DNA of 64,000 nt from Anoplopoma fimbria (GCF_027596085.1 NC_072469.1:15444238-15508237); one strand, 5' to 3'. Positions 1 through 11,624 are shown, counted from the first letter of the stretch. Notes: generated from the sequence alone by a model not told the origin. Numbers and translations are program-made.

Positions 1-693
1 TAGATAGCCAAGTTGATCCCAACTGGCTTTGACGTCATGCTCATGTGGGGGTCGATAACCTCACGAGAATGACGCGGCCCCAGATTTTAGAGCACAGAAG
101 CCGCAGTTGCTCTCCATCGACTGCAAGACCTAGGGCATGATGGGAAACCCCTGGCTGTCGCCTGAACAAAGAGCTTATTGGTTCGAAGAACTCATTTCAA
201 AGTATAGAAAATCCTAATTTTGTGTAATTGTTCAATCTAATGCTAGATTTGGGCTATTAGTCACATGTCGTGAAATTAAGGTTTAATCTGTTAATAAACA
301 CATCTGGTGGGCTTGATAATATTTAATAATAAATGATACTTATACAGCAGGGCACGTGATTTAGTGCAACATACCTGCCCGTACATGTAATCTCATATGC
401 ACTTATACTCCACATCGACACACTACTTACAGTTTGACTGTGTAGGTAGACACGCTAATGTTTACATTTGGTGCGTTGCAAGAAAACGCCAACACGCCTA
501 AACGCCTAGCCCAGAATTAAAAAGAAAAGAAAAGAAAGCTCTGTGTTTTCACCAATATTTCACCAGGGGACATTTGATTTTTGTCATTTTTGATATTTTG
601 GCTGTCATGCTTTAAGATATTTCTGCTGAACAGCTTTTCTTTTAGTTGCTGTTTAGAAGCTGTTCACTATTGTGTTAATATTAAATAACCATA
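1..693. other. Unique non-coding DNA, no gene seen
   Basis: AT-rich unique sequence left of the Tc1 element. It holds a short purine tract (AAAAG-type, about 518-538) and a few reiterated ACGCCTA words near 487-508. All reading frames are broken by stops, and I recognise no exon, RNA gene or repeat family. Confidence 0.6.
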
Positions 694-695
694 TA

Positions 696-895
696 CAGCG
701 GGTAAAATAAGTATTGAACACGTCACCATTTTTCTCAGTAAATATATTTCTAAAGGTGCTATTGACATGACATTTTCACCAGATGTCGGTAACAACCCAA
801 GTAATCCATACATACAAAGAAAACCAAATAAATAAATTCTGAAATTAAGTTATGTGTAATAAAATCGAATGACACAGGGAAAAAGTATTGAACAC
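696..895 (+). repeat. Left terminal inverted repeat of Tc1 element
   Basis: About 200 bp matching the reverse complement of 2107-2306 with roughly a dozen or so differences by eye. The outer direct repeat (AAGTATTGAACACG) is at about 708-721. The inner direct repeat (AAAAAGTATTGAACAC) is at about 880-895. In this transposon group both are transposase binding sites, contacted by the N-terminal paired-like domain. Confidence 0.92.
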
Positions 896-1071
896 ATGAA
901 GAAAGGGAGGTGCAAAAAGGCATGGAAAGCCAAGACACCAGCTGAAATCTATCAGTAATTAGAAAGCAATCATGGCCATTGTCAGTGCAAATTAATATCA
1001 GCTGGTTCAGTCCCAACTGATGGCCTATAAAAAGGTGTCTCATTACCAAGGTGTCACACAAGAACCATCTC

Positions 1072-2090
1072 ATGATGGGTAAAAGCAAAGAGCTCTCTCA
1101 AGACCTTCGCAACCTTATTGTTGCAAAACATACTGATGGCGTTGGTGACGGAAGGATTTCTAAACTTCTGAATGTTCCAGTGAGCACTGTTGGGGCCATA
1201 ATCCGGAAGTGGAAAGAACATAATTTCACCATAAACTGGCCACGACCAGGTGCTCCTCGCAAGATTTCTAACAGAGTGAAAAGAATTATCAGAAGAGTTG
1301 TCCAAGAGCCAAGGACCACTAGTGGAGAGCTTCAGAAAGACCTGGAATTAGCAGGTACAATTGTTTCAAAGAAAACAATAAGTAATGCACTCAACCGCCG
1401 TGGCCTGTATGCACACTCACCACGCAAGACTCCATCGCTGAAGAAAAAGCATGTTGAAGCTCGTTTAAAGTTTACTGCACAACATTTATACAAGCCTGTG
1501 AAATACTGGGAAATATAGTCTGGTCATATGAGACCAAAATTGAACTCTTTGGATGCCATAATACACACCATGTTTGGAGGTCAAATGGCACTGCACATCA
1601 CCCTAAAAACACCATACCAACAGTGAAGTTTGGAGGTGGGAACATCATGGTGTGGGGCTGTTTTTCAGCATACGGCACTGGCAAACTTCATATAATTGAA
1701 GGAAGGATGAATGGAAAAATGTACCGAGACATTCTTGATAAAAATCTGCTGCCATCTACCAGGATGAAGATGAAACGAGGGTGGACATTTCAGCAAGACA
1801 ATGATCCCAAACACACAGCCAAGGAAACTCTCAATTGGTTTCAGAAAAAGAAAATAAAGCTGCTAGAATGGCCCAGCCAATCACCTGACTTGAATCCAAT
1901 AGAAAATCTATTGAAAGAACTAAAGATCAGAGTTCATAGAAGAGGCCCACGGAACCTTCAAGATTTGAAGACTGTTTGTGTGGAAGAATGGGCCAAAATC
2001 ACACCTGAGCAATGCATGCGACTAGTTTCTCCATATAGGAGGCATCTTGAAGCTGTCATTACCAACAAAGGCTTTTGTACGAAGTATTAA
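1072..2090 (+). pseudogene. Tc1-family transposase, frameshifted and missing first catalytic Asp
   Basis: Would encode the cut-and-paste transposase that binds the terminal repeats and inserts at TA. The start is ATG 1072 or 1075 (the usual MGKSKELS beginning); the upstream GTG at 1051 is unlikely. With one lost base allowed for, the gene has about 339 codons, normal for the family. Residues 7-50 form the first helix-turn-helix of the paired-like DNA-binding domain, and a GRPR-like hook (RPGAPR) lies at 58-63. The frame breaks near 1511-1514, where one A seems missing from a GAAAAT run, giving TAG at 1516-1518. The downstream frame reads on to TAA at 2088-2090. The catalytic domain is DD34E: the second Asp is at 1797-1799 (QQDNDPKHT) and the Glu at 1902-1904 (NPIEN), exactly 34 residues apart. 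The first Asp, expected in WSDET, is Tyr here (codon TAT, 1527-1529). Two independent lesions make it non-functional. Confidence 0.95.
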
Positions 2091-2106
2091 ATACATTTCA
2101 GTAAGC

Positions 2107-2306
2107 GTGTTCAATACTTTCTCCCTGTGTCATTCTATTTTATTACACTTAACTTAATTTCTGAACATATTTGTTTTGTTTTCTTTGTATGTATGGATTA
2201 CTTGGGTTGTTACCGACATCTGGGGAAAATTTCATGTCAATAACACCTTTAGAAATATATTTACTGAGAAAAATGGTGACGAGTTCAATACTTATTTTAC
2301 TCACTG
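2107..2306 (-). repeat. Right terminal inverted repeat of Tc1 element
   Basis: Inverted partner of 696-895, also about 200 bp. The inner direct repeat (GTGTTCAATACTTTCTCCC) is at 2107-2125. The outer copy (GAGTTCAATACTTATTTTAC) lies at about 2281-2300 and differs from the left outer copy by a C/G change inside the motif (ACTC versus ACAC). Most differences between the two arms fall in the middle of the repeat, around the A-rich stretch. Confidence 0.92.
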
Positions 2307-2308
2307 TA

Positions 2309-3164
2309 TAGTATTACACATTTTTGTTTTGTCCATCAACTTTGACTGCTTTGTGCACCAAACATCAATGATGCAAACACAAAGTCCACCTCCCCTTGGC
2401 CTGCCAGAGCAGGGTTTACGCTGGATTGTGCTTTTTCTTTTGACGGCCGTTACGACGGTTAATATTTCTGAATTCCAGCCAAATATAACAACTTAGGGGT
2501 CATATGTTTTAAATAGCCATGAAACAAAACACAAACGCTATGATCCAAGTTTCAACACATTTATTTCATTAAAAGAAAGTCAGCAGAATAAGCTCATGAC
2601 AAACTTTGCAAACTTTGCATATTATTGTACAACAATAACATAAACCATATGCCCTAGCTATTGTGTATATTTTGTGTATGCATGCTACCAGATCATCATC
2701 TGCTTTGTTAGTAGATAACAGTCTCCTTGGTCTTTTTTTTAATTGTCAACATTTATTGTGTAAATCTGGCTATACTATGAGCCAGAGCCCAGCTGCTGTT
2801 GGATGTTTTTGTAGTAGTGAACGGCGCTCTCCAAGGTGCTGATCCTGCTGCTGGGAGCTGTCTGGTCTGTGTAGTTTCTGTGTATGTTTTGTTATTAATC
2901 ATTTAGACAAATGAATGTCCATCAAAGTGTACAACCTATTTTTCAAATGCCACATAAGAAAACATATACAGGCGTAATATATATTATTGTTTACTATCTT
3001 TTTCATATGGGTGTTGATTCATTCTGGTCGTCATGCTACCTGTGTTTAAACCAGGTAAAGCACAAAGAACAAAGATGTGAACTCTCCAAAATTGCTGTAA
3101 GAGCCAATTAAATTAATGTAATTGTGAATTTTTCTTTTTTACACTGTGTGGCGCTGTACTAATA
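2309..3164. other. Unique non-coding DNA
   Basis: AT-rich sequence with several short open frames (for example 2911-3111) that lack codon structure, splice context or recognisable motifs. I see no RNA gene or repeat family. Confidence 0.55.
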
Positions 3165-3560
3165 TCCTGGGCTCAGGTACTTTATAGACACAAAAATCCC
3201 TGTTTCAGTCAGGTGTTTGACCCCGGAAATGCAAAGGGTTTTTGACCGGAGTCGCGGTAAAAGTTTGTTGTCATAGTCCGAATGGTGTGTTTGATTGCCG
3301 GTGGAAACAAATGGACTTGGTTCTCGTCTATGCACGAAGAACGTGTCAGCAGATGTTGTCAACGCAACGGACATCAAACGGTAAAGTATGGTAATTTAGG
3401 CTTACGACCATTGCGTCAACCAGGTCACTCTCTGGAGAGACACCTCAGTAGTTCACAGTAGTCGCAATAATCCGGTTCGCAGACGTTCCGTGAACATTAC
3501 GAGAACAACTTTCCGCAAATGTTGTGAAACCAATGCACCTCGAACAGCTGATTATCAGGG
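3165..3560. other. CpG-dense block of unknown nature
   Basis: About 400 bp with CG dinucleotides far denser than the surrounding AT-rich DNA, including CCGGAGTCGCGG near 3245 and repeated CG words at 3460-3510. There is no clear open frame, TATA box or splice donor. It could be a small CpG island or promoter of an unseen transcript, or a young inserted repeat whose CpGs have not yet decayed. The sequence alone does not decide. Confidence 0.35.
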
Positions 3561-3870
3561 CTTGTCATAGAATATTTTCCAACTTTCTTTAAGCAAAAGT
3601 AGCATCTTGAAACACAATGCAGACACGGTTCTGTCCCATTAATTGCTAAAATGTGTGACCATGTACTAGTCGAGATGTATTCGAATTATTGTTCAAATAG
3701 TGTCAGTCGGGATCGTCCGATATCGTCATATAAATGGTTTCGCCAAATCAAATATCTTTATTTTTATGTCGTCAACTACCTGGTGGAAAATAATTCTCCA
3801 CCTGTCTTTGTGTGCAGATTTGTGGTGGTGTGTGTTCATGTGGTGAATCTCTGAACCATAGCCGATAAGC

Positions 3871-3990
3871 TTTTCCTGCTGAGCTGTCGCCATCACGTTT
3901 AACTGTGATTGGGTCTGCTGTTGCAAAGTTCCAAGGCCAAAGATGTGACTGGGAGGGATTATTTATGTGTGGAGTTTATCAGTAGAGAAG
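3871..3990 (+). repeat. Dispersed repeat, copy 1 (partner near 44.0 kb)
   Basis: Aligns by eye to 43994-44105 in the same orientation. Shared landmarks in order are TGCTGAGCTGT, TTTAACTGTGATTGG, CTGCTGTT, and GACTGGGAGGGATTATTTATGTGTG against GACTGGAAGAGAGTATGTAGGTGTG. Identity looks like roughly 70 per cent. No coding potential; family unknown to me. Confidence 0.6.
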
Positions 3991-5900
3991 AAACAGGAGA
4001 GGAAAGGACCTGAGCGGTTCTCCAGAAAGCTGGATTTCTGCAATTTGAAAATGAAGTATTTTCAGAGTCATCCTTTTGTTTGAATGCTATAATTCTGGCA
4101 GCTTTTTCTTTTCTGATGTGCATTGGAAAAGTCTGTCCAGCATGCTTTTACTGGACAGAGGATCTACCAAATTGAAATATATCTGGCTTCATCGAAATAT
4201 CTATCTAATTAATTTGTGTCAAACATTTGTGCATTGCCATATTAAAAATAATCTAATGAAAACTGTAAACAAAATATTTGTAATGTTGTCCATTATCCTT
4301 AAAAGCAACTTCACTTCTTTTTTGTATCTCTTACCTCTGGGAGAGGGAATTGCTTCCTTTACGATTACGAACCTCCTTCCCCTCCGGCGTTCGCAGCAAT
4401 CATATGGTTTCCCTCCATGGGGTCGCTGAGAGGATGGCTTTGCTGGAAACTTCAGAGTCGTCGCTGCCAGCTGGAAAACTCGAGTAGAGCCTCTTCATTT
4501 TGCATTTCGTCTGTGCTCGTCAATTTCTTTGGGCCTCTCAGCTTCTTGCTTCACACAACATTAAAGCTCTATCTGTTTAATGATGTCATCCGCCTCAGTA
4601 CAGTGTGTCATCTGAGAACGCTTTCATGGAAGTTTTAATCCATGTGACAAACTGATGTAACTTTATTATTGGGATTTACGCAGCAGCAACATATTGCATA
4701 CACATTTACAGGATTAAAGGGGAAATATACAATACAGCAGTAAGTGACAGGTAGAATTTTTAAGCTTCTGATTAAACTTGTTTTCACACTGTACCTGTTC
4801 AGTAAATAGACCCATGTAGAGCTATAGTTCACACAGGAAGCCAGGTTTTTGTCTCTGCCTGTTCCACTCTGTTAACCTCATCCTAGAAGCCTGCCATGGA
4901 AATGAAACTGAATGTGAAGAGAATGGTTGAATAAGCTGCATCGAAGGGAATGAATGTGTTCACGTCCGTGGCTCTGGTGTTGGTGAGATTTAATGGTGCA
5001 TTGAGAGACTATCAGCAGCAAAGGGTGCAAATGTGACATCTGAGTTGAAAGGCTTGGGCAGCCTGCAGGTATAGAGCTTTAAACTCTGTGAAAAGGTTGC
5101 TTTTTTAAGGGTGGTGCACTTCCGCTCACAAAATCTTGAGTTGGAGTTATTGCATCTATATGTGGTTTGTTTTTCGTAGGAAAAACCTTTTTTTGGTCTC
5201 CATCGTTGTTGCTAAGCAGCCACTGCTCAAGTGTTTCTGCTCTGCACTTCCCAAAGTGTAAACCCTTGGGGTATCTGTGTATGAGATTTGAGTAGGATGC
5301 ACTATTTGCTTTTTATTTTAAACTATTTCTTGTTGCAACTTTAAAGCACTTCTTCTACTTCATTTAATATTTCCAAGCTGGACCTGTCGGACACTGGATG
5401 TTAATAACCGCAAATGGAAAGTTTTGACTAACTGCAGAAAGTGAATTTAGTGTTGCTTTAAAAGTTGATGGCAGTGTAAAATTAATATTGAACATTAACA
5501 TCATTTGTAAAGGGAGCACTCCCACAGAAAACTAATCCTCACATTATTTAGTGTAAAATGATTACAAATAGTAATTAGAAAAAGTATTTACACAAATGTA
5601 TGTGTATTGTCAAGCTTATGACAGCTCATAATGAGTTTTGAATTTATAAGCCTCAACCAATATCAATAACATTCTAAATAATGCTTTTTAAGCCAATGGC
5701 TAATAGTCCATATGCTCTCTGCTGATATTCATCTTCAAAATGGACTTTTTTCATTCAAAGAAGTTATTGTTTAATTCATTGTTTCATTAACAATGATATC
5801 AATAACCACAACCATTCAGTGTGAGGGGGAGATTAAGCGATATTATCTGCAGCCAACCAAGGCTGATGGGAGTATTTGGTCTTAGAAACTAAATAAACTT
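3991..5900. other. Unique non-coding DNA
   Basis: No supported gene. A frame at 4076-4429 and neighbouring short frames have no recognisable domain. The segment 4330-4550 is more GC-rich and is open in two frames, but lacks convincing splice sites. The rest is AT-rich with scattered ATTA words (5460-5800). Confidence 0.5.
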
Positions 5901-5920
5901 TAATGTTTGATGAATGTCAA

Positions 5921-6369
5921 CTCACTGTGGCACTAGGAAAAGGTCCGGTGATCACCAAAGTCAAAAGACTTCGTCATCTGGGGAACATGAATGTCTGTGC
6001 TAAATTCAATTTTCATGACAATCCATGCAATAGTTGTCAAGATATTTTAGACTTAAACGTGAATTTCAAGCTCACTGTGGCACCAGGAAAAAGTCAGAGG
6101 ATCACCAAAGTCAGTAGAGTTTATCCTCTGGGGACCATGAATGTCTGTGCTGCATTTCCTTTTCATGGTAATCCATTCAATAGTTGTCGAGACATTTCAG
6201 ACTTAACCATGAATGTCAACCTCACTGTGGCACTAGGAAAAAGTCAGCGATTACCAAAGTCAGTAGAGTTTATCCTCTGGGGACCATGAATGTCTGTAAT
6301 TCCATTTTCATGGCTAACCATCCAATAGCTGTTGACTATCCTTCAGTCAGAACCAAAGTGGTGAACTGA
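5921..6369 (+). repeat. Three tandem copies of a 150-bp unit
   Basis: Units start at 5921, 6071 and 6221, each with CTCACTGTGGCAC-type sequence. Internal landmarks recur in order: GATCACCAAAGTCA, TCTGGGGA(A/C)CATGAATGTC, CATGG(T/C)AATCCAT and ATAGTTGTCGAGACATTTCAGA. Unit-to-unit spacing is exactly 150 bp for the first two; the third lost one base near 6250 (GCGATTACC against GAGGATCACC). Because 150 is a multiple of three, an accidental 128-codon frame crosses all units (5903-6289); I treat it as non-coding. A diverged relative lies at 42118-42290, so the unit belongs to a dispersed family that was tandemly amplified here. Confidence 0.88.
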
Positions 6370-6371
6370 CC

Positions 6372-8770
6372 GACCAACATTACCAAACATGGAGTACAAG
6401 ACAGAGAAGACAGAGAAGTCGGAAAAATGCCAATCAGTTGATGGGTGATACTTTATATTTTATATCAGCACCAGAATTACCAATATAGCATCCAATCCTA
6501 ATACGTTATGAGGCATTAGTGAAACCCACCAGGCTGATTGTCCAGTAACCGTTCCCTCCCAGCAGAGGTCACTCATGACAACATCTCAAATCCCAGCGGT
6601 CCTCCGTCCCTTAAAGGTGGACCTCATCTCTGTCAAATTACATTTCCTGTTTGCAATTTTACACCCAAAACCTCATCCCTTATTGCATTGCTCAGTTGCT
6701 AGCAGCATCCCAGGGGAAATCAGGTCCCCAATTTGAGCAGGTTTGTGCAATATAGGCTCACATTGATTGTTTGCTTATTGGCTGGAGGTTGTCACTCAGA
6801 TTGGCCCTTTCTGTTGGGATAACATTTAGCAGATGTTGTGTCCAAAAGGGAGGGAGCTCAATCTGTCTTCGTCCCAGGAGATGAACTGCTACCTCCATGG
6901 CTGAACCGCATAGTTAATGCAAATTAATTGCAAAGTCTATCAGCTCATCAATTGAATAATGGAAGCACGATAATGGTATAAATGATAAACTATTGTGCTG
7001 TATGATTATTGCTAATGCACATTAAAGTTGGATTCTTAGTGTGAGTGCATGTTTTTTGGATCCATTGTTTACGATCTCATGAGGTGGAGGGACAAAAAAA
7101 CTGCTAAGGGTTATTCTCCGACATAAGCTAAGAATAACATAATTGTTAGTATTTAATTATAATTTTAAAAACATACATTTTCTTACCAGGCTTAGCCTAA
7201 TGTTTTGTTCCTCAGCAACAAATTTTAAATTATGTGTTCCATGACCCACAAATACAATACAATGCTCAAATGTGTGTGATGATTTGTGAGTTATGTTCAA
7301 ATACGCATTTTTCGATTCCTATCCGCTTTGGCCTGTAGTCTCACTGCGACCACAGAATTATTATTTCTTTTTAAAGTTTGCCACCAAGATGTGGCCGGCT
7401 TGGTTTTTATGATACTCCCATTAAAAAAGTATTCCTATCCTGAACTAACTACAATGTAATGTTTACAGACAATTTACATTCATTCTTATAGTGATTTCTT
7501 ATAATGTCTTTAAGGATACGTTTTGGGAAAAACCTGTCCCACTTTGAAATTTTGCATGAATGTCTAAATAAGATGGATGTTTATTTGTAAAATTGTTTCA
7601 CATTTGTTCAAATTAGTTGGTATTTAGTTTGTTGATCGGACAACGCAATTCTGAACTAATTCAATAAATCAAACTTTTTTTTTAATTCGTTGATCATGCA
7701 ACACACATTTGGCCCTACTTTACCTCACCACTTCTCCCCCTTTACTTTAATGTTTGCACTTTTAATGATACCCCATATGTAGTAAATAACCACACTGTAA
7801 TGTGCAATCTGTGATCTAAAGCGTTACCTAAAACAATTACACTGCTAATAAAATACAATTATCGCACCCTACACAAAGCACTGTAAGCATTTCCGTAACC
7901 CTTGCACTCATTTGCACACCACGTTTGTGCATCTCATATTCTCCAGTTTAGATTACAGTTTATTTCTGTCTTCCGCATTAAAGTGGGATCATGTAAAGTA
8001 CAGAGTGGACGGACACTGTGAGGTAATGGTGTGTAAAAAGTAGGGAGCCGTGAACAATATCCTCCATGAACGGAATATCATTGTGGCTGCCATGCATGTC
8101 TGGTGATGTGCTGCATCATTTAGGCTGATACATGAGGCTCATTAAAATAGTGTACGTGGAGATGCTTGGTCGCAGACTATAATGCAGCTGATTTTATATG
8201 CTGCACATGTGTAGTTAACCACTCTGATAGATCACAAATAGACAGTACTTTTTTCTTCTCTTTAACTGGCATATTGAATTGACAGTATTGTAACCAAAAG
8301 GCAAGAAAAAACACCACTTTCTCTGAGGGTTAATAGAGGTCACATTTGGTGTCAGGAACATATATTTTCAGCAGCAAATCACAGTGGAGAACATAACGGA
8401 AAAAAAAGATGAGAAAAGTAAGAAAGAGAATACAAAGAAATGGTTTATAATGTCAGGTAACAGCATAAAGGTTGCGGACTGATTTATTTTCCTCCCTGAT
8501 TGCCACATGGGAACAAATGAGCGAGCTGCCAATCTGCTGAACTGATTCCGCGGGGCCTCAGGTTGCTGATTAATGAAATGTGGGAGGACAAAAAGACGGC
8601 TGTGAGCAGTGCCATAGCCTACCCACAATCCTTCACTGCTTCTTCTGATTGGGCTAATCACCCCATTGTCCCTCAGCACTTTGGGTCCGGGGTTTTTTAA
8701 CAGCACAAGGAAAAAACTGACAGAAAGAAAGCTGCATTTCCTTATTTTACTTTTTTATATATATATATCC
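6372..8770. other. Unique non-coding DNA with a candidate regulatory block
   Basis: No gene seen. A minus-strand frame at 8368-8706 has no recognisable domain. 6896-7045 is listed separately as a regulatory candidate. A short (TA)n run sits at about 8755-8769. Confidence 0.5.
6896..7045. promoter_or_regulatory. Candidate conserved non-coding element
   Basis: Dense in ATTA/TAAT words and octamer-like ATGCAAATTAATTGCAAA (about 6917-6934), with later GATTATTGCTAATG and ATGATAAACTATTG. This composition is typical of vertebrate developmental enhancers bound by homeodomain and POU factors. It is inferred from word content only; conservation was not tested. Confidence 0.35.
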
Positions 8771-8799
8771 CCCCACCATGCCCTCTCTCCCATATCAAA

Positions 8800-9260
8800 T
8801 CTTGCACCATTACCTCCAGTTTCTCCATAACGCCTCATGTGTCATCCATCTAGCTCACTTTAATGGCAGCCTCATAATTATTTAGATGATTATGTGTTGC
8901 AAGCCATTTAGCATGCTCAATGACACATGTTTAATTTATTTGCTGCTGCAGCTTCTCATGGAGGAACAGAGGAAAGGAGTCGGAGACGGGTGGTGGTGGT
9001 GTTGATGGCGTTGCTGCTGTTGTGGTGGTTGCTGGCGGTGGAGCAAATCAGCGCCGAAATAGTTTGATAAATTGCAGCTGTTGATATAATATGCGATGCC
9101 ACATCAAAGAGCTAATGTGATACAAATAAGGTGTGCGTTGTGTGGCACTGCCAGGCAACGTTTGCTCGGGCTAATGGCGTGTGTCTTGGTTGACCAGTGA
9201 ACCCGCATAACGCACTGCACCATTGAGCAAGCTATTAGGACATGATAATGGGCCAGGCTG
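8800..9260. promoter_or_regulatory. Candidate conserved non-coding block split by GGT/GCT repeat
   Basis: Unique sequence with balanced composition. 8862-8955 has TAATTATTTAGATGATTATG-type words. A GGT/GCT-rich run at about 8988-9044 interrupts it. It continues at 9045-9255 with ATAAATTGCAGCTGTTGATA, CTGCCAGGCAACG and ATGATAATGGGCC. No open frame of note. The texture suggests an enhancer; not proven. Confidence 0.3.
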
Positions 9261-10030
9261 CCGGATGCAGCCTATTTTCCTTCAAGGAAAGACCCACAGA
9301 ACATTCAGATTATTCATTTCCTGTACAATATTGATAGTATTTTTGTTCCGTGGGTGAGAAAAATATGTTTTTAGAACAGGCATTGTTGTTTGTAAAGCTC
9401 AGGTATATTGAAAAAAGGGTTATTTGGCAGCAAAACATTATAATTTGGAGAATATGAGGAGGAAAGTGTGCGAAAAGGCATACTGGCTTTGAGTTCACTT
9501 TATACCCAGACTTCTGCACCGCTGTCAGGTGACCACTAGAGAGTAGTATAACCTCCTTCATGGCACTGATTCTCTCTCTAATAAGTGTTTTTTTATTTTA
9601 TTTTTTGGTTCCTCAAATATGCAAAATGTTTCCTTCAGGCATGAGGTTTTCACATAAATAGTAATATTTTTATTCTGTGTAAAACTGTATTAAATAATGA
9701 ATGTGTATTAATAAGATGAATCAGAATGGAGAAAAAAAGAATACAAATATCACATGTAAGGAAGCCAACCAAGTCCCTGTATGCAACTTACACAAGTGTG
9801 ATGTTGAAACATAACAGCCCCAGCCTAAAAACACTGAGATTGGAGAAGTAGGAGAAATCTTGTGTCCAGCAGTTTAACGTCTGAAATATCCTTTTTTTGT
9901 TTTTACTCATAAACTCGGAATGTAGTTTTAATCATTTTATTAAGGTCATTTAAATTTTCATATGAAAAATAAATCATACTGGACCGAATTGTATCTTAAA
10001 ATCTTTAGGGAGGTGGTCTTTTAATTACAA
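9261..10030. other. Unique AT-rich non-coding DNA
   Basis: Contains short T and A runs and a minus-strand frame at 9310-9561 without recognisable domains. Nothing else supported. Confidence 0.5.
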
Positions 10031-10230
10031 GAAGGCGTCTCTGAAGACCCTGCAGGGCGGTGGGTGCAGATTGGTGCTCTCATGGTGCTGAACAGCACAG
10101 CTTGCAGACACACCGTCGTGTGCTGCAGCTGGGTCTTGACGGGCGCTGTCAGTGCTCTCCCAGACCGCTCTGTCATCTCCAGCATCTGCCGAGACTTCTT
10201 GTTTGGAGAAGCTTCTGGAACAATCACAGT
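10031..10230. other. GC-rich 200-bp island, exon status unresolved
   Basis: A sharply bounded GC-rich segment in AT-rich surroundings. It stays open in two plus-strand and two minus-strand frames, which could suggest an exon. I recognise no domain in any frame. The flanks lack a clear polypyrimidine-AG acceptor paired with a GT donor in a matching phase. It may be a terminal exon of a non-coding transcript, a regulatory element, or chance. Confidence 0.25.
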
Positions 10231-10286
10231 TCAGTGTCAGCACCTGGTGTTCCTGTCTGCTTCCCTACAACATGTCACTCTCTCTC

Positions 10287-10288
<2 letters not shown>

Positions 10289-10349
<61 letters not shown>
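10289..10349 (+). repeat. (AC)n microsatellite
   Basis: About 30 uninterrupted AC units, preceded by a short CT run. It creates spurious T-H-T-H and C-V-C-V reading frames on the two strands. Confidence 0.98.
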
Positions 10350-10350
<1 letters not shown>

Positions 10351-11620
10351 TTAACGACGTATATTCCAGATGCGGATGTGTTTTGTTTTTTCCACAGCTG
10401 GTATTAATCAAAACTAGGTTCAAGTTCCAAAGCTTATATAAATCCAAAAATGCAATCCAACTCTCAAAATATTCAAAACAGCAGATACAGCCATCTGCTT
10501 TGGGGTTAAACACTGACCCAGAAAACGCTGAGAACATTTATCAATACTGCAGAGAGCCTTTTGTGTTTGTCTGGTTGATTGTGTAAAATGTGTATATGTA
10601 AAAACTATAAGCTTCTTTTATTTTTTGCTTACAAGCACTTTGTGCTGACGCTGCATGAAAATGAAGAAAAGAGGAAAAAGTCATACAGAAGTTGCTTTTT
10701 TAGCTTTTTACTGCTTTATAATGTGGTTTACAATTCACATTGTTTGTTTCTTAAAATATGACCGGGAACAAAACATGACGATAATTCTAATACGGCAACA
10801 TTACCATTATGAATTCTACCAGCAGCTGTGTGCAAAGGCTGTGTTGTTCAGTGAGCAGCAGAGGTTTCCAGCGGTACTTGATGTCATGTGCTCAGCTATA
10901 ATAGTGATGATTTTATCATGTGTTATTGTTTGTGTCATATTTTTTTATTGTTATCATCACCATCCGTATGTTTTTATTAGGTGGGTCCATAAAGCACTTC
11001 TGTTCCCCGTAGCTACAGTTTGAGACGCAGTGGCACACTTTTAGCAGCATGTATATGTAATAGATATAGACCTTTTCTACAGCAAACGTTTTGACTCATA
11101 GCACGGAGGAACTAATGCTGTTAAGTGTGATGATGTGAAATTCCTGCTCTTTGCCTGCTGCACATTTACAATACAGTAGCAATAGAAGCCACCATTACTT
11201 TGGTCAATATATTACTAATGCAAAACCTCATGTTAGATGCAGTGTGTATATAGACAAAGCTTCACTCGTAAGAAACTTTGAAGAATATTTGAATAATTAT
11301 TAATGACACCTATTATTTTCCTGTCAAAACATCTGCCGTGAGAATGTTAAATATAAAAGCATATTAAGGAAAGTGTGTGAACACTGTGCAAAAAGACACC
11401 TGTATAAGTGTCATTAAATTGAAAATGTGTCACTTTTGTGCAATGACCAATTTTATGCCATATCCAATCAGTGTTGATGGTAAATGTAGTCTATTGAAGA
11501 AATAAATTCCGCACTGTGTGCTATATTGACAAAGAAAGCTGAGTTCTCCTGGTTGCAGAGTCTTGGCTATGTGTACCAGGATGCATTGCGTGCAAGCTTC
11601 TGATGCCCAAGGAATCCATG
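10350..11620. other. Unique AT-rich non-coding DNA
   Basis: Several short open frames (10383-10586, 10655-11023) have low-complexity, hydrophobic AT-driven translations and no motif. No RNA gene or repeat recognised. Confidence 0.5.
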
Positions 11621-11624
11621 GTAA

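Larger units (their letters stand above)
696..2306 (+). mobile_element. Tc1/mariner DNA transposon, IR/DR type, defective
   Basis: A 1,611-bp element that begins CAGCGGGTAAAATAAG and ends with the near-complement CTTATTTTACTCACTG. A TA dinucleotide lies directly outside each end (694-695 and 2307-2308), the expected Tc1/mariner target-site duplication. The terminal inverted repeats are each about 200 bp and enclose one transposase-like gene on the plus strand. Each repeat carries an outer and an inner copy of an AAGTATTGAACAC-type motif, the IR/DR arrangement known from Sleeping Beauty-like elements. The length matches the usual 1.6 kb of full-length fish Tc1 elements, so the copy is structurally complete, but its transposase is broken. 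The ends could still be mobilised if a related transposase were supplied by another copy; that is inference. Confidence 0.95.

Noticed and set aside
5903..6289. 128-codon open frame through the tandem repeat
   Set aside because: Open only because the repeat period is a multiple of three; it breaks in the third unit, and the related locus at 42 kb is not open.
10025..10243. Possible short coding exon on the minus strand
   Set aside because: Several frames are open on both strands, none with a recognisable domain, and no paired splice sites are clear; kept only as an unresolved GC-rich island.
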